Below, one piece after another: positions 35,835 through 44,480 of a stretch of DNA of 64,000 bases. The position numbers were made by a program, and so were the translations under genes. The stretch spans positions 1 to 64,000 of the forward strand of contig CALWXR010000002.1 of the NCBI GenBank assembly GCA_944385535.1, read 5' to 3'. The notes beneath the pieces are model-generated. The model did no database searches and had not been told where the DNA came from. It saw only the letters and a program-made list of their open reading frames with translations. Position 1 is the stretch's first letter. Every line of letters begins with the position of its first letter. The stretch is from an uncultured Oscillospiraceae bacterium (lineage in GTDB: Bacteria > Bacillota > Clostridia > Oscillospirales > Oscillospiraceae).

Positions 35835-36410
35835 ATGCCCAGAACCAGCAACAAGGCAGAGTTGATAGTGAATTATGTCAACCAATTTATTCAGGAAAAC
35901 GGATATTCCCCCTCTGTCCGGGAGATTGGCGCGGCGGTTGGTCTGCGTTCCACCGCTTCCGTCAGCTATCATCTTCAGGCTTTGCAGGAAAAGGGGCTGA
36001 TCCAAGCCCCCGGGGCAAAGGGACGGAAGCGGGCCCTGGTCACCGGCGTTCGGCCCGGCCAGATCCCGGTGGTGGGCGTGGTCACCGCGGGCATGCCCAT
36101 TCTGGCGGTGGAGAATCAGGAGGGAACCATGCCCTGGAGCGATCCCGGATGCTTTGCCCTGCGGGTGCGGGGGGACTCCATGATTAACGCCGGAATCTTA
36201 AGCGGGGACAAGGTGGTGGTCCGGCCCCAATCCACCGCCGATGACGGTCAGATCGTGGTTGCCCGGGTGGAGGATGAGGCCACGGTGAAGCGGCTGCGCC
36301 GTCGGAACGGGGAAGTCTGGCTCATGCCGGAAAACGACGCCTATTCCCCCATTGACGGCAGTCAGGCGGAGATCATCGGCATTGTAAAGGCCGTGGTTCG
36401 GGAATATTAA
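35835..36410 (+). CDS. lexA: LexA SOS repressor
   Basis: LexA represses SOS genes and self-cleaves when RecA filaments form. The 191-residue protein has the N-terminal winged helix (GYSPSVREIGAAVGLRSTASVSYHLQALQEKG), an Ala-Gly cleavage site in VVTAGMPIL and the Ser-Lys dyad in RGDSMINAGI and ATVKRLRRR. The start at 35835 is the first Met in frame with the domain. A TATAAT lies about 60 bases upstream. I did not find a convincing LexA box between lexA and the divergent gene. Confidence 0.95.
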   Translation: MPRTSNKAELIVNYVNQFIQENGYSPSVREIGAAVGLRSTASVSYHLQALQEKGLIQAPGAKGRKRALVTGVRPGQIPVVGVVTAGMPILAVENQEGTMPWSDPGCFALRVRGDSMINAGILSGDKVVVRPQSTADDGQIVVARVEDEATVKRLRRRNGEVWLMPENDAYSPIDGSQAEIIGIVKAVVREY

Positions 36411-36439
36411 GGATGTATCTCCCCTGAGAAAAAAAGTTC

Positions 36440-36468
36440 TTGACAAACGGACACAAATCGGTTATAAC
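36440..36468 (+). promoter_or_regulatory. Promoter of the T-box leader
   Basis: TTGACA (36440-36445), a 17-base spacer and TATAAC (36463-36468) lie just upstream of the T-box stem I region. Confidence 0.75.
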
Positions 36469-36474
36469 AAGCAT

Positions 36475-36748
36475 AACATAAGGTAAACCATGGAAGCGGG
36501 AGTAAAGCTGCAAGCGCATCCACAGAGAGTTCCCCATTGCTGAGAGGGGAGCGAAAAGCGGGGCAGCAAATGGGCCGCTGAGGGCGGGGAGAACAGGCGC
36601 GGCCTTAGTATCTTCCGACGCATTGCCAGCGTTAACGGGCAAGCGGTGTGTTGGCATCGCGTTGAGGCGGTCGGGCTTCCGGCAAACAAGGTGGTACCGC
36701 AGAATGTATTTTCTGTCCTTGTTCCCTTCGGGGAACAAGGATTTTTTG
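36475..36748 (+). ncRNA. T-box riboswitch (probably tRNA-Trp)
   Basis: The conserved T-box sequence AAGGTGGTACCGC is at 36688-36700. It is followed by a terminator hairpin (CCTTGTTCCC at 36718-36727, loop TTCG, GGGAACAAGG at 36731-36740, then six U). Stem I carries a typical distal CTGAGAGG loop. A TGG triplet at 36571-36573 in the expected 3' half of stem I is the candidate Trp specifier. The downstream TrpXYZ-type transporter supports tryptophan. The specifier assignment needs folding. Confidence 0.85.
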
Positions 36749-36775
36749 TTATCTTAGAAAGGTCAGGTGCATAGC

Positions 36776-36808
36776 ATGATGAAGAAATTACCAGGGAAAC
36801 GATGGTGA
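36776..36808 (+). CDS. Possible 10-codon leader ORF ending in Trp-stop
   Basis: ATG ATG at 36776 opens a frame MMKKLPGKRW closed by TGA at 36808, with AAAGGTCAGG upstream. It sits between the T-box terminator and the inverted-repeat element. A Trp codon next to the stop in a Trp T-box transcript invites comparison with the B. subtilis at (rtpA) leader peptide, but one short ORF can arise by chance. Confidence 0.25.
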   Translation: MMKKLPGKRW

Positions 36809-36842
36809 ACCTCCTTTTTTAATCTGCCATCCGTTTATTTGA

Positions 36843-37158
36843 CTCTAAATGAGCAGATTTGAAAAATTCACAATTTCGGAATTGCACTGGAGCGGGAACT
36901 CCCCCAAGGCTCCAAAAGTGTAAAGGGAGCTGGCCCGCAGGGCCTGAGGGATTGTGCAGTAAAATGCTGCGAATTCGCCCGCACTCCGGCGAAAAGGGAA
37001 GCACCCCGCTGCGTCAATCCCCCAGTCACGGCTCTGACTGCCCACTTACGCTGTCATTCACTACCGCGACTGCGCTTGGCTTACCCTTTACACAAGGGGG
37101 CCTTTGGCTGCTTCCTTTTTCTGCAATTTGTGTACAATTTAAATTTGCTCATTTAGAG
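36843..37158. repeat. Inverted-repeat (MITE-like) element, copy 2, 316 bp, with target duplication
   Basis: The ends are CTCTAAATGAGC and its exact inverse. The element is flanked by a perfect 7-bp direct repeat TATTTGA (36836-36842 and 37159-37165), the mark of transposition. It is near-identical to copy 1 at 8459-8811 except for one 39-bp internal segment, missing between two CGGC direct repeats. It carries no gene. It sits between the T-box terminator and the trpX start, so every antiterminated transcript must pass through it. Confidence 0.9.
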
Positions 37159-37188
37159 TATTTGAATTATGAAAAGGAGTTATTGACT

Positions 37189-38163
37189 ATGAAAAAGGTT
37201 ATTTCTATTATCCTGTCCCTGGCGATGATCGCCGCCCTGCTGTGCGGCTGCGGTTCTTCCGGTTCTGACGACGGCGTTTACAAGGTCGCCGTTGTCCAGC
37301 AGCTGGACCATACCTCCCTGGATGAGATCCGGGCAGCCATTGAGAATCAGCTTCAGACCCTGGCCCAGGAGAAGGAGGTTACCATTGAGGTGGAGACCTT
37401 CAACGGCCAGAACGATTCCTCCGTACTGAACCAGATCGGCGCCCAGGTGGTTTCCGACGGCGTGGACGCCATTATCCCCATCGCCACCACCGCCGCCCAG
37501 TGCATGGTCACCGCCGCCGACGGTACGGACATTCCCATCATCTACGCCGCCATTTCCGACCCCGCCGCCGGGGGGCTCACCGGTATTTCCAATGTGACCG
37601 GCACCTCCGACGCTCTGAACACCGGCTTTATTCTGGATATGATGTTTGCCGTGGACCCGGATATCCGGACCGTGGGCCTGCTGTATTCCAACTCCGAGCC
37701 AAACTCCACCACCCCCATTGCCGAAGCCAAGGCCTATCTGGAGGAAAAGGGCATTGCCTACCTGGAAAAGACCGGCACCACCACCGATGAGGTCATCACC
37801 GCCGCCTCCAGCCTGGTAGGCCGGGTGGACGCGGTCTTTACCCCCACGGATAACGCGGTTATGGCGGCTGAGGGCGCTGTGGCGGAGATTTTGAATGAGG
37901 CCGGAATCCCCCACTATGCCGGCGCGGATTCCTTCGTAACCTCCGGGGCGTTCGCTACCTGCGGCGTCAACTACACCGAGCTGGGCGCCTACACCGCCGA
38001 CATGACCTTTGACATTCTCATGGGCGGGGAAATCCCGGAATACCATGTGATGGACGGAGGCATTATCACCGTGAACACCGAGACCGCCGCGGCTTTGGGC
38101 CTGGACTACAGCGCCTTTTCCTCCATGGCGGGGACCGTAAAAGAAGTGGTCACCGGCGAATAA
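37189..38163 (+). CDS. trpX: ABC transporter substrate-binding lipoprotein, TrpX-like
   Basis: The 324-residue lipoprotein has a signal peptide ending in a lipobox (LLCGCGSS). The mature part is an ABC_sub_bind (PF04392-type) domain with VAVVQQLDHTSLDEIRAAIE, the central VDAIIPIATTAAQCM and the hinge region VDAVFTPTDNAVM. With the Trp T-box upstream and the permease/ATPase downstream, tryptophan uptake is inferred; close relatives may bind other aromatic amino acids. AAAAGGAG precedes the ATG. The 316-bp element is inserted directly upstream of this start region. Confidence 0.88.
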   Translation: MKKVISIILSLAMIAALLCGCGSSGSDDGVYKVAVVQQLDHTSLDEIRAAIENQLQTLAQEKEVTIEVETFNGQNDSSVLNQIGAQVVSDGVDAIIPIATTAAQCMVTAADGTDIPIIYAAISDPAAGGLTGISNVTGTSDALNTGFILDMMFAVDPDIRTVGLLYSNSEPNSTTPIAEAKAYLEEKGIAYLEKTGTTTDEVITAASSLVGRVDAVFTPTDNAVMAAEGAVAEILNEAGIPHYAGADSFVTSGAFATCGVNYTELGAYTADMTFDILMGGEIPEYHVMDGGIITVNTETAAALGLDYSAFSSMAGTVKEVVTGE

Positions 38164-38249
38164 ATATCGTTATCTATAAAAATCCCATCCTTCAGGGGCC
38201 GGTCACCATCGGCCCCTGGACGCACGCTTGATCAGTAAGGAGTCTTATC

Positions 38250-39146
38250 ATGTTTTCATCCGCTGTGATTATGAGCGCCCTGGAGCTGGGGTGCATTTAC
38301 GCCCTGGTGGCCCTGGCACTGTTTGTCAGCTTCCGGGTTTTGAACATTGCCGATATGACCACCGACGGAGCCTTTACCCTGGGCTGCGCCGTTTCCGCCA
38401 CGGTGGCGGTGGCGGGACATCCCTGGCTGGCCCTGCTGGCCGCGGTGGCGGCGGGAGCCTGCGCCGGAAGCATTACCGCCTTCTTACAGACCAAGCTGAA
38501 AATTCCCTCCATTCTGGCGGGCATCATCACCAACACCGGCCTGTACACCGTGAATCTGGCGGTGATGGGCTTTTCCTCCAATGTGAACATGATGAAAACC
38601 GACACGGTGTTTACCATGCTGCGGCCCTGGCTGGGAACCTTCTACCGGCTGCTGCCCAGCGCGCTGCTGACGGTGACGGTGGCCGTGGCGCTGGTGCTGT
38701 TCCTGAAAACCCGGCTGGGCCTGTCCATTCGGGCCACGGGGGATAACCCGGACATGGTTCGGGCTTCCTCCATCAATACAGGCTTTACCATCACCATCGG
38801 CCTGTGCGTTTCCAATGCCCTCACCGCCCTGTCCGGCGCGGTGCTGGCCCAATACCAAAAGACCGCGGACATCAACCTGGGCACCGGCATGGTAATCATC
38901 GGCCTGGCCTCTCTGATCATCGGCGAAACCCTGATGCCCCGGGGCAAGCTGTGGAGAAAAGCCCTGGGAGCCATTCTGGGTTCCATCCTCTACCGGTTCA
39001 TCATCGCGGTGGCCCTGCGGATGGATCTGCCCAGCGAATGCCTGAAGCTGATCTCCGCTACCATTGTGGCCCTGGCCATTGGCTTGCCCGCCATCAAAGC
39101 CGCGGTAAAGCCCGCCACTGCCCAAGGAGGGAAGAAGTCATGCTGA
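38250..39146 (+). CDS. trpY: ABC transporter permease, TrpY-like
   Basis: The 298-residue protein is a branched-chain-amino-acid-type permease with eight or so membrane helices. It starts SALELGCIYALVALALFVSFRVLNIADMTTDGAFTLG and has the cytoplasmic coupling segment LGLSIRATGDNPDMVRASSIN, where it touches the ATPase. It follows trpX after 86 bp, and its last seven bases overlap the ATPase gene, so translation is coupled. Confidence 0.9.
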   Translation: MFSSAVIMSALELGCIYALVALALFVSFRVLNIADMTTDGAFTLGCAVSATVAVAGHPWLALLAAVAAGACAGSITAFLQTKLKIPSILAGIITNTGLYTVNLAVMGFSSNVNMMKTDTVFTMLRPWLGTFYRLLPSALLTVTVAVALVLFLKTRLGLSIRATGDNPDMVRASSINTGFTITIGLCVSNALTALSGAVLAQYQKTADINLGTGMVIIGLASLIIGETLMPRGKLWRKALGAILGSILYRFIIAVALRMDLPSECLKLISATIVALAIGLPAIKAAVKPATAQGGKKSC

Positions 39147-39934
39147 ACATAAGCCATATTTCCAAAACCTTCAACCCGGGCACCGTCAACGAAAAGACCG
39201 CCCTTTCTGATCTGAGCCTTCACCTGGACAAGGGGGATTTCATCACCATCCTGGGCTCCAACGGCGCGGGTAAGTCCACCCTCTTCGGGGCCATTGCCGG
39301 ATCCTTTGTGGTGGACAATGGCAGCATTCAGCTGGACGGGCAGAATATCACCAATCTGCCGGACTACAAGCGGAGCAAATACATCGGGCGGCTGTTTCAG
39401 GACCCCCTGAAGGGCACCGCCCCCAATATGACCATCGAGGAAAACCTGGCCCTGGCCTACATGCGGGCCTCTCAGCACACCTCCCCATTTTCCATGATCT
39501 CCCGGTCTGACCGGGCGGGATTCCGGGAAAAGCTGGCCCAGCTGGGTCTGGGGCTGGAGGACCGGATGGACCATCCGGTGGGACTGCTCTCCGGCGGCCA
39601 GCGGCAAGCGCTCACCCTGCTCATGGCGACGTTGGTCACCCCCAAGCTGCTGCTGCTGGATGAGCACACCGCCGCCCTGGATCCGGCTACCGCGGAAAAG
39701 GTGCTGGATTTGACAAAACAAATCGTGGCGGAGAATCAGATCACCTGCCTGATGATTACCCACAACATCCCCTCCGCCCTGAGCTTAGGGAATCGAACCG
39801 TTATGATGAAGGACGGAAAGATTGTTCTGGAGATTGCCGGAGAAGAGCGGGCGGCCATGACCACGGAAAAGCTTCTGCAGGCCTTCCACCAGCAGGGCAT
39901 CAGCAACGACCGGATCCTGTTCAGCGCCGATTGA
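39140..39934 (+). CDS. trpZ: ABC transporter ATP-binding protein, TrpZ-like
   Basis: The 264-residue ATPase has all nucleotide-binding motifs: Walker A LGSNGAGKST, the Q loop in LFQDP, signature LLSGGQRQALTLLMA, Walker B LLLLDEHTAALDP and the H loop ITHNI. The start at 39140 (MLNISHISKTFNPGT) is preceded by AAGGAGG and lies inside the end of trpY. It powers uptake through TrpY. Confidence 0.92.
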   Translation: MLNISHISKTFNPGTVNEKTALSDLSLHLDKGDFITILGSNGAGKSTLFGAIAGSFVVDNGSIQLDGQNITNLPDYKRSKYIGRLFQDPLKGTAPNMTIEENLALAYMRASQHTSPFSMISRSDRAGFREKLAQLGLGLEDRMDHPVGLLSGGQRQALTLLMATLVTPKLLLLDEHTAALDPATAEKVLDLTKQIVAENQITCLMITHNIPSALSLGNRTVMMKDGKIVLEIAGEERAAMTTEKLLQAFHQQGISNDRILFSAD

Positions 39935-39963
39935 CGCTACTAATTATTATAGGAAAAACATAG

Positions 39964-39990
39964 ACCGCGCCTCCTTACGAGGCGCGGTTT
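39964..39990. terminator. Bidirectional terminator between trpZ and rqcH
   Basis: ACCGCGCCTC pairs with GAGGCGCGGT around a five-base loop. The plus strand continues TTGCTT; the minus strand continues into CTATG, which is weaker. Confidence 0.65.
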
Positions 39991-39992
39991 GC

Positions 39993-41750
39993 TTATTCGT
40001 TTCCATCCTCCGGGGCGGCGTTCAAGGCGTCCACCACGATGTGGGCATAGGGATTGGCGATCACCGTTTTATAGGTGTGGTAGATCACCATGCCCGGCTT
40101 GCCGTTGGGGATCTTCTTCACCTGTTTTACCGGCGTTACATCCACGGCGATGTTCTGACCGCCGACGGATTCGGAGTAGTAGGCCGCCAGCTGGGCCGCC
40201 TGGGTGATGGTATTGTCCGGGGGCGTGGTTCCGCCGCAGGAGATGATTACGTGGGAACCGTGAACCTTGCTGGCATGGCACCAAAGGTCATCCTTTCGGG
40301 CTAGGCGGAAGGTCAGCTCCTCGTTCTGCCGGTTGTTCCGGCCTACGTAGATGGGATAGCCGTCGGTGCTCTCAAAGCGCATGGGGGGCAGCTTGCCCTG
40401 CTTCATCCGCTTTTTCCCGGACTCCGGCCGGAGATAGCCTTCCTCCTGAAGCTCCCGGCGGATCTCCTCCAGTTCCGCCTCGCTCTGGGCCCGGTTCAGT
40501 TCCTCCAGTACGCTTTTCAGGTAATCCAATTCGCTGGTTCCCAACGCAATCTGTTTTTTCAGTTCCTTTTCGGCATTTTTCATCCGGGCGTAGTCTTTGT
40601 AGTATTTCGCCGCGTTCTGCTGGGGAGACAGCACCGGGGAAATGGGGATCTCCACAGGCGTCATATTTTCATCGTAAAAGTCCTCGCAGGTGACCGAAGT
40701 CTGTCCCTTGACAATCCGGTGGAGGTTGGCGGTGAGAATATCTCCCAGCTGCCGAAGCCGCTCCCGGTCATAGGTAGCTTCCAGCTCCTTTTCCTGAATG
40801 GCCAGCTTTCTGGTCAGGCGGGTGCACAGGTTCTGCACCGTTTTTCGAAGGTGCTGCCCCTTTTGCCGCATAACGTCCCGCCGGTCCCGGAGGGTATAGT
40901 ACATGTCCAGCAGGGCGGCAAAGGACTCCGCCTGCTGGCAGGAACTGTATTGCCGGATGGGGCAGAAGGCGAACTGCTTGGGACTTCCGTCCCCCAGGGC
41001 ATAGTAGTATGGGGCCGGATGGGCCGTATGCTCCCGGAAAAACAGCTCCAGCTTTTCCGCCGCCCCGGAAATCTCCAGCCCGCTCACCCGGGCGTCGGTG
41101 TCTCCGGCGGCGAACAGCGACGCTTCCCGGCACACCAGGGGAGACAGTCCTCCCAGCGCGTCCATCAGCCGGTCCGCCAGCACATCCGCCCCCGGGGCGG
41201 TGAGCAGGGCCCTGTAGTCCACATGGCCGCTCTTGGGATCCTGCTTTTCCACCGGCCCGGGGGGCTGGTACAGAAGTCCCGGCAGGGCGGGCCGGCGGGC
41301 GCTTTCGTCCAGGCCGATCCGCCGCAGGCAGTCCAGGATCCGTCCCTCCGGGGATAATAAATAAACGTTGCAGGTTCTGCCCATCAGCTCCACCATCAGC
41401 GTCTTTTCCACAGGAAAGCCCATTTCGTCGGTGCCCTCAAAGGTGAAGGCGGCGGCCCGCTCCATGGGGGGCTGGGCAATCCGGGCCAGCCTGGCGCCCA
41501 GAAGATGCTTGCGCATCAGCATGCAGAACATAGGCGGCTCCGCCGGATTTTCCGGGGAGGCGGAAGTCAGATGCAGCCGGGGGCTGGTGGGATTGGCGGC
41601 AATGAGCAGCTTCTCCCGGCCTTCCCGACAGCGAAGATGAAGCAGGATCGTATCCCGGCTGGGCTGGTGAATTTTCTCCACCCGGGCGCCCATACAGCGC
41701 CGCTCCACCTCGCCGAGAACCGCGCCTAAGAATATCGCGTCAAATGCCAT
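39993..41750 (-). CDS. rqcH: NFACT family ribosome quality-control protein RqcH
   Basis: RqcH binds obstructed 50S subunits and directs C-terminal alanine tailing of stalled peptides. The 585-residue protein shows the NFACT-N domain (MAFDAIFLGAVLGEVERR; VELMGRTCNVYLLSPEGRIL with the conserved Arg), a helix-hairpin-helix region, a long coiled coil (about residues 295-450) and the NFACT-R domain (DDLWCHASKVHGSHVIISC). Related proteins were once called fibronectin-binding FbpA. It is followed on the same strand by no other gene before the terminator. Confidence 0.93.
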   Translation of the reverse strand: MAFDAIFLGAVLGEVERRCMGARVEKIHQPSRDTILLHLRCREGREKLLIAANPTSPRLHLTSASPENPAEPPMFCMLMRKHLLGARLARIAQPPMERAAAFTFEGTDEMGFPVEKTLMVELMGRTCNVYLLSPEGRILDCLRRIGLDESARRPALPGLLYQPPGPVEKQDPKSGHVDYRALLTAPGADVLADRLMDALGGLSPLVCREASLFAAGDTDARVSGLEISGAAEKLELFFREHTAHPAPYYYALGDGSPKQFAFCPIRQYSSCQQAESFAALLDMYYTLRDRRDVMRQKGQHLRKTVQNLCTRLTRKLAIQEKELEATYDRERLRQLGDILTANLHRIVKGQTSVTCEDFYDENMTPVEIPISPVLSPQQNAAKYYKDYARMKNAEKELKKQIALGTSELDYLKSVLEELNRAQSEAELEEIRRELQEEGYLRPESGKKRMKQGKLPPMRFESTDGYPIYVGRNNRQNEELTFRLARKDDLWCHASKVHGSHVIISCGGTTPPDNTITQAAQLAAYYSESVGGQNIAVDVTPVKQVKKIPNGKPGMVIYHTYKTVIANPYAHIVVDALNAAPEDGNE

Positions 41751-41771
41751 AATGCCTCCTAATCCTGTCCG

Positions 41772-42179
41772 TCAAGCTTCGGACTGTGTAAGTATATGAA
41801 ACAGCTGATTCAGCCGCTGGGTATTCCCGGAAAGATACAGCGCCCCGAACAAAGCCTCCAGCCCTGTGGCCTTGGCGTATTCCGCGGGGGTGGCGGATTT
41901 GGGCACCGCGTGGACGTGGGCGTTTTTCCCCCGGCGGTAATAGGCCCGTTCCTCTTCCGTCAGCAGGGGCAGCAGCTTGTCGGCAAACCTGGCCTGGGTG
42001 GATGCCTTCACCATGGATATGGTGTCCCGGTGGAGCTGGGCCACGGTTTTCTCCCCCTGGGCGCACAGGTAGGCCCGGCAAAGGATCTCATAGACGCAGT
42101 CTCCCATATGGGCCAGGCCCAGATTGGAAATGGCGTCGATCTGGGCTTTGGTCATGTTCATTTCAAAATAGTTTTCCAT
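41772..42179 (-). CDS. mrnC: Mini-ribonuclease 3
   Basis: Mini-III is an RNase III-like nuclease without a dsRNA-binding domain that matures 23S rRNA in Firmicutes. The 135-residue length is typical. The signature appears as NLGLAHMGDCVYEILCRAYL near the N-terminus, with ARFADKLLPLLTEEERAYYRRGKNA and ATGLEALFGALYLSGN carrying the metal-binding acidic residues. It overlaps the Gx transporter gene by 22 bp and lies 21 bp before rqcH, so the three are probably one operon. Confidence 0.93.
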   Translation of the reverse strand: MENYFEMNMTKAQIDAISNLGLAHMGDCVYEILCRAYLCAQGEKTVAQLHRDTISMVKASTQARFADKLLPLLTEEERAYYRRGKNAHVHAVPKSATPAEYAKATGLEALFGALYLSGNTQRLNQLFHILTQSEA

Positions 42180-42664
42180 AATTTCCCCCGATCAACCAGG
42201 AATTGGGCGCAAAGCCCGGTAAACAATCCGGTGAAGATGCTGATAACCCCCATCACCGGCAGATAAACGATCAGCTCCGGGGTGCCGGTGAGCAAAATCG
42301 CGACCACCATCTGCCCCACACTGTGGGCCAGGGCGCCGAACACGCCCGCCACCCAAAGCTGCCTTTTCTTTAATATCCTTTTCAAAGCGATGGTCACGGC
42401 AATGGCGCAGACACCGCCCCCGGCAGAGTAAAAAACAGTGCTGAAATTCCCGGCGAACACCGCCCCCAGAAAGATCCGTGCGAACAGCACCGCCGCCCCC
42501 TCCCGGCTTCCCAGGGTGAACACGGTGAACACGGTGACAATGTTGGCAAGCCCCAGCTTCACCCCGGGAATGGGCACCACCGCCGGGATCTGAGCCTCCA
42601 CCATAAAAATCGTCAGGGCAATGGCGGTGAGCAATGCCAGAGACGTAAGCTTTTTGGTTTTCAT
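42158..42664 (-). CDS. Gx transporter family protein (heptaprenyl diphosphate synthase component I-like)
   Basis: The 168-residue membrane protein has about five helices and the pattern VEAQIPAVVPIPGVKLGLANI, with REGAAVLFARIFLGAVFAGN and FYSAGGGVCAI. This is the PF07456/HepS-like family, whose members are now thought to be ECF-type S components or small transporters rather than enzymes. GGGAGGAAC sets the start at 42664. Substrate is unknown. Confidence 0.85.
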   Translation of the reverse strand: MKTKKLTSLALLTAIALTIFMVEAQIPAVVPIPGVKLGLANIVTVFTVFTLGSREGAAVLFARIFLGAVFAGNFSTVFYSAGGGVCAIAVTIALKRILKKRQLWVAGVFGALAHSVGQMVVAILLTGTPELIVYLPVMGVISIFTGLFTGLCAQFLVDRGKLWKTILK

Positions 42665-42915
42665 GTTCCTCCCGCCTTTTTTGATATCATCCAATAGAAT
42701 ACCAGATTTTTAGCCGGTTGTAAAGGATTTGGGGCAACCGGAACCGGGGAAAACGGGGGGATCTTCCCGGCGATGCTTCCCGGATTCTTTTTCTTTTTCA
42801 CTTCCGGTATGGTATGGTTACTGCGGGTGGGGACGGAGAACGTCTCCTGCCGGAAAAGTTTCCTCTTCCCATTTGCCCGGTTATCCGTTATGATAACGGG
42901 AAAGGAGGGAATCGC

Positions 42916-43428
42916 ATGGACGATCGGTATTTTATGGAGCAGGCGCTGGCTCTGGCCCGGGAGGCGTTCGCGGACGGAGAGGTGCCGGTGGGGTGCGTCA
43001 TTGTCCGAAACGGCGAGATCGTAGGCCGGGGCCGGAACCGGCGGGAAAAGGACAAGTCCGCTCTGGCCCACGCGGAGCTGGAGGCCATTGAGGAAAGCTG
43101 CCGCCGTCTTGGAGGCTGGCGGCTGTGGGAATGCACCCTGTACGTGACCTTAGAGCCCTGCCCCATGTGCGCGGGCGCCATTGTCAACGCCCGGATCCCC
43201 CGGGTGGTTTACGGGGCGTCTGATAAAAAATGCGGGGCGGTGGATTCGGTATGCAGCCTGTTTTCCATGAACTTCAACCATCACCCGGTGGTGGAACGGG
43301 GCCTGCTGGCGGAAGAATGCGGGGCCCTGCTGACAGAGTTTTTTCAAAAGCTGCGGCTGGAGCTGCGGGACAGGCCCAAGTGGAGGCCCAAGCAGAGACA
43401 AGCACCCCCGGATCCCGCCGGAGGGTGA
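42916..43428 (+). CDS. tadA: tRNA-specific adenosine deaminase
   Basis: TadA converts A34 to inosine in tRNA-Arg(ACG). The 170-residue zinc deaminase has the HAELEAIEE motif (zinc His and catalytic Glu) and LEPCPMCAGAIVNARIPRVVYGA (two zinc Cys). The C-terminal tail (PKQRQAPPDPAGG) is not part of the family fold. The start at 42916 follows GGAGGG. Confidence 0.95.
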   Translation: MDDRYFMEQALALAREAFADGEVPVGCVIVRNGEIVGRGRNRREKDKSALAHAELEAIEESCRRLGGWRLWECTLYVTLEPCPMCAGAIVNARIPRVVYGASDKKCGAVDSVCSLFSMNFNHHPVVERGLLAEECGALLTEFFQKLRLELRDRPKWRPKQRQAPPDPAGG

Positions 43429-43466
43429 AAGGAAGATCCTTTCGATTTTACCAAAGGGGGCGGCTT

Positions 43467-44480
43467 ATGCAGGAACAATCCAGAGCCCGCCGGGTAGGCG
43501 CGGCGGCCATTCTCTGCGCCCTTGTGCTGCGGCTGTTCGCCTCCGGGCTGCCTGAAAAGCTGTGCGCCTGGCTGACAGAGCCGGAGACCTTCGCTTTTCT
43601 GACATATTTGGAAACCGGACGAACTGTCCGGTTTTCCCCATCTATAGAGGCCTATTCCCCGGATTTCATGGAATCTCCCCCGCCGGCGACGGAAACCCCG
43701 GCCCAAAGCGCCCTTCCCTGCTTTTCCGATGAAAGCCTGGTGGATGTGTACTATGCCTGCTCCAAGGAGCCGGACATTGGTTCCCTGCTGGAAAAAAATC
43801 TTTCCTGGGACTTGACGGAAGGGGGGCCTGCCGTGCTGATCCTCCACACCCACACTACGGAAAGCTATACAAAGCAGGATGAGGACTACCAGGAAACCTC
43901 CGACTACCGCACCCTGGATGAAGGGTACAACATGCTTTCCATCGGACGGCGGGTGCTGGAAAACCTGGCTCAGGCGGGGATCACCGCCATTCATGACACG
44001 GCTTTTCACGATTATCCGTCCTATAATGGTTCTTATGTAGACGCCCGAGAATCCATCCGGGCCTATTTGGAGGAATACCCCACCATCCGGCTGGTGCTGG
44101 ATCTGCACCGGGACGCCTCGGAGGGGGCAAACGGCCAGCTTCGCACGGAGGCCATCGTGGACGGCAAAACCTCCGCCCAGCTGATGCTGGTGGTGGGCAC
44201 CAATTACGAGGGCTATGAAGAAAATTTATCCCTGGCCCTGAAGCTTCACGCCCAGCTGGAAACCCAGGCCCCGGGCATCACCCGGCCCCTGCAGCTGCGA
44301 AGCCAGCGGTTTAACCATGACCTAAGCGCCGGAGGGCTGCTGGTGGAGGTGGGCGGCGCGGGAAACACCCACGCGGAAGCCCTGCTGGCGGCGGATCAGC
44401 TGGCCGGCGCCATCATCGCCCTGGCAAAGGGAACCGAAGCCCCGGCGGAAGAATCCTCTACAGAAAGTTCCACCACATAA
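43467..44480 (+). CDS. spoIIP: Stage II sporulation protein P
   Basis: SpoIIP is an amidase/endopeptidase that, with SpoIID and SpoIIM, drives engulfment during endospore formation. The 337-residue protein has an N-terminal membrane anchor (VGAAAILCALVLRLFASG), a low-complexity linker and the catalytic domain with VLILHTHTTESYT, LVLDLHRDASEG and LLVEVGGAGNTHAEA. It implies a spore-forming ancestry. The stop lies inside the convergent DUF4363 gene, giving a 23-bp tail-to-tail overlap. AGGGGG is a weak site before the ATG at 43467. Confidence 0.93.
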   Translation: MQEQSRARRVGAAAILCALVLRLFASGLPEKLCAWLTEPETFAFLTYLETGRTVRFSPSIEAYSPDFMESPPPATETPAQSALPCFSDESLVDVYYACSKEPDIGSLLEKNLSWDLTEGGPAVLILHTHTTESYTKQDEDYQETSDYRTLDEGYNMLSIGRRVLENLAQAGITAIHDTAFHDYPSYNGSYVDARESIRAYLEEYPTIRLVLDLHRDASEGANGQLRTEAIVDGKTSAQLMLVVGTNYEGYEENLSLALKLHAQLETQAPGITRPLQLRSQRFNHDLSAGGLLVEVGGAGNTHAEALLAADQLAGAIIALAKGTEAPAEESSTESSTT

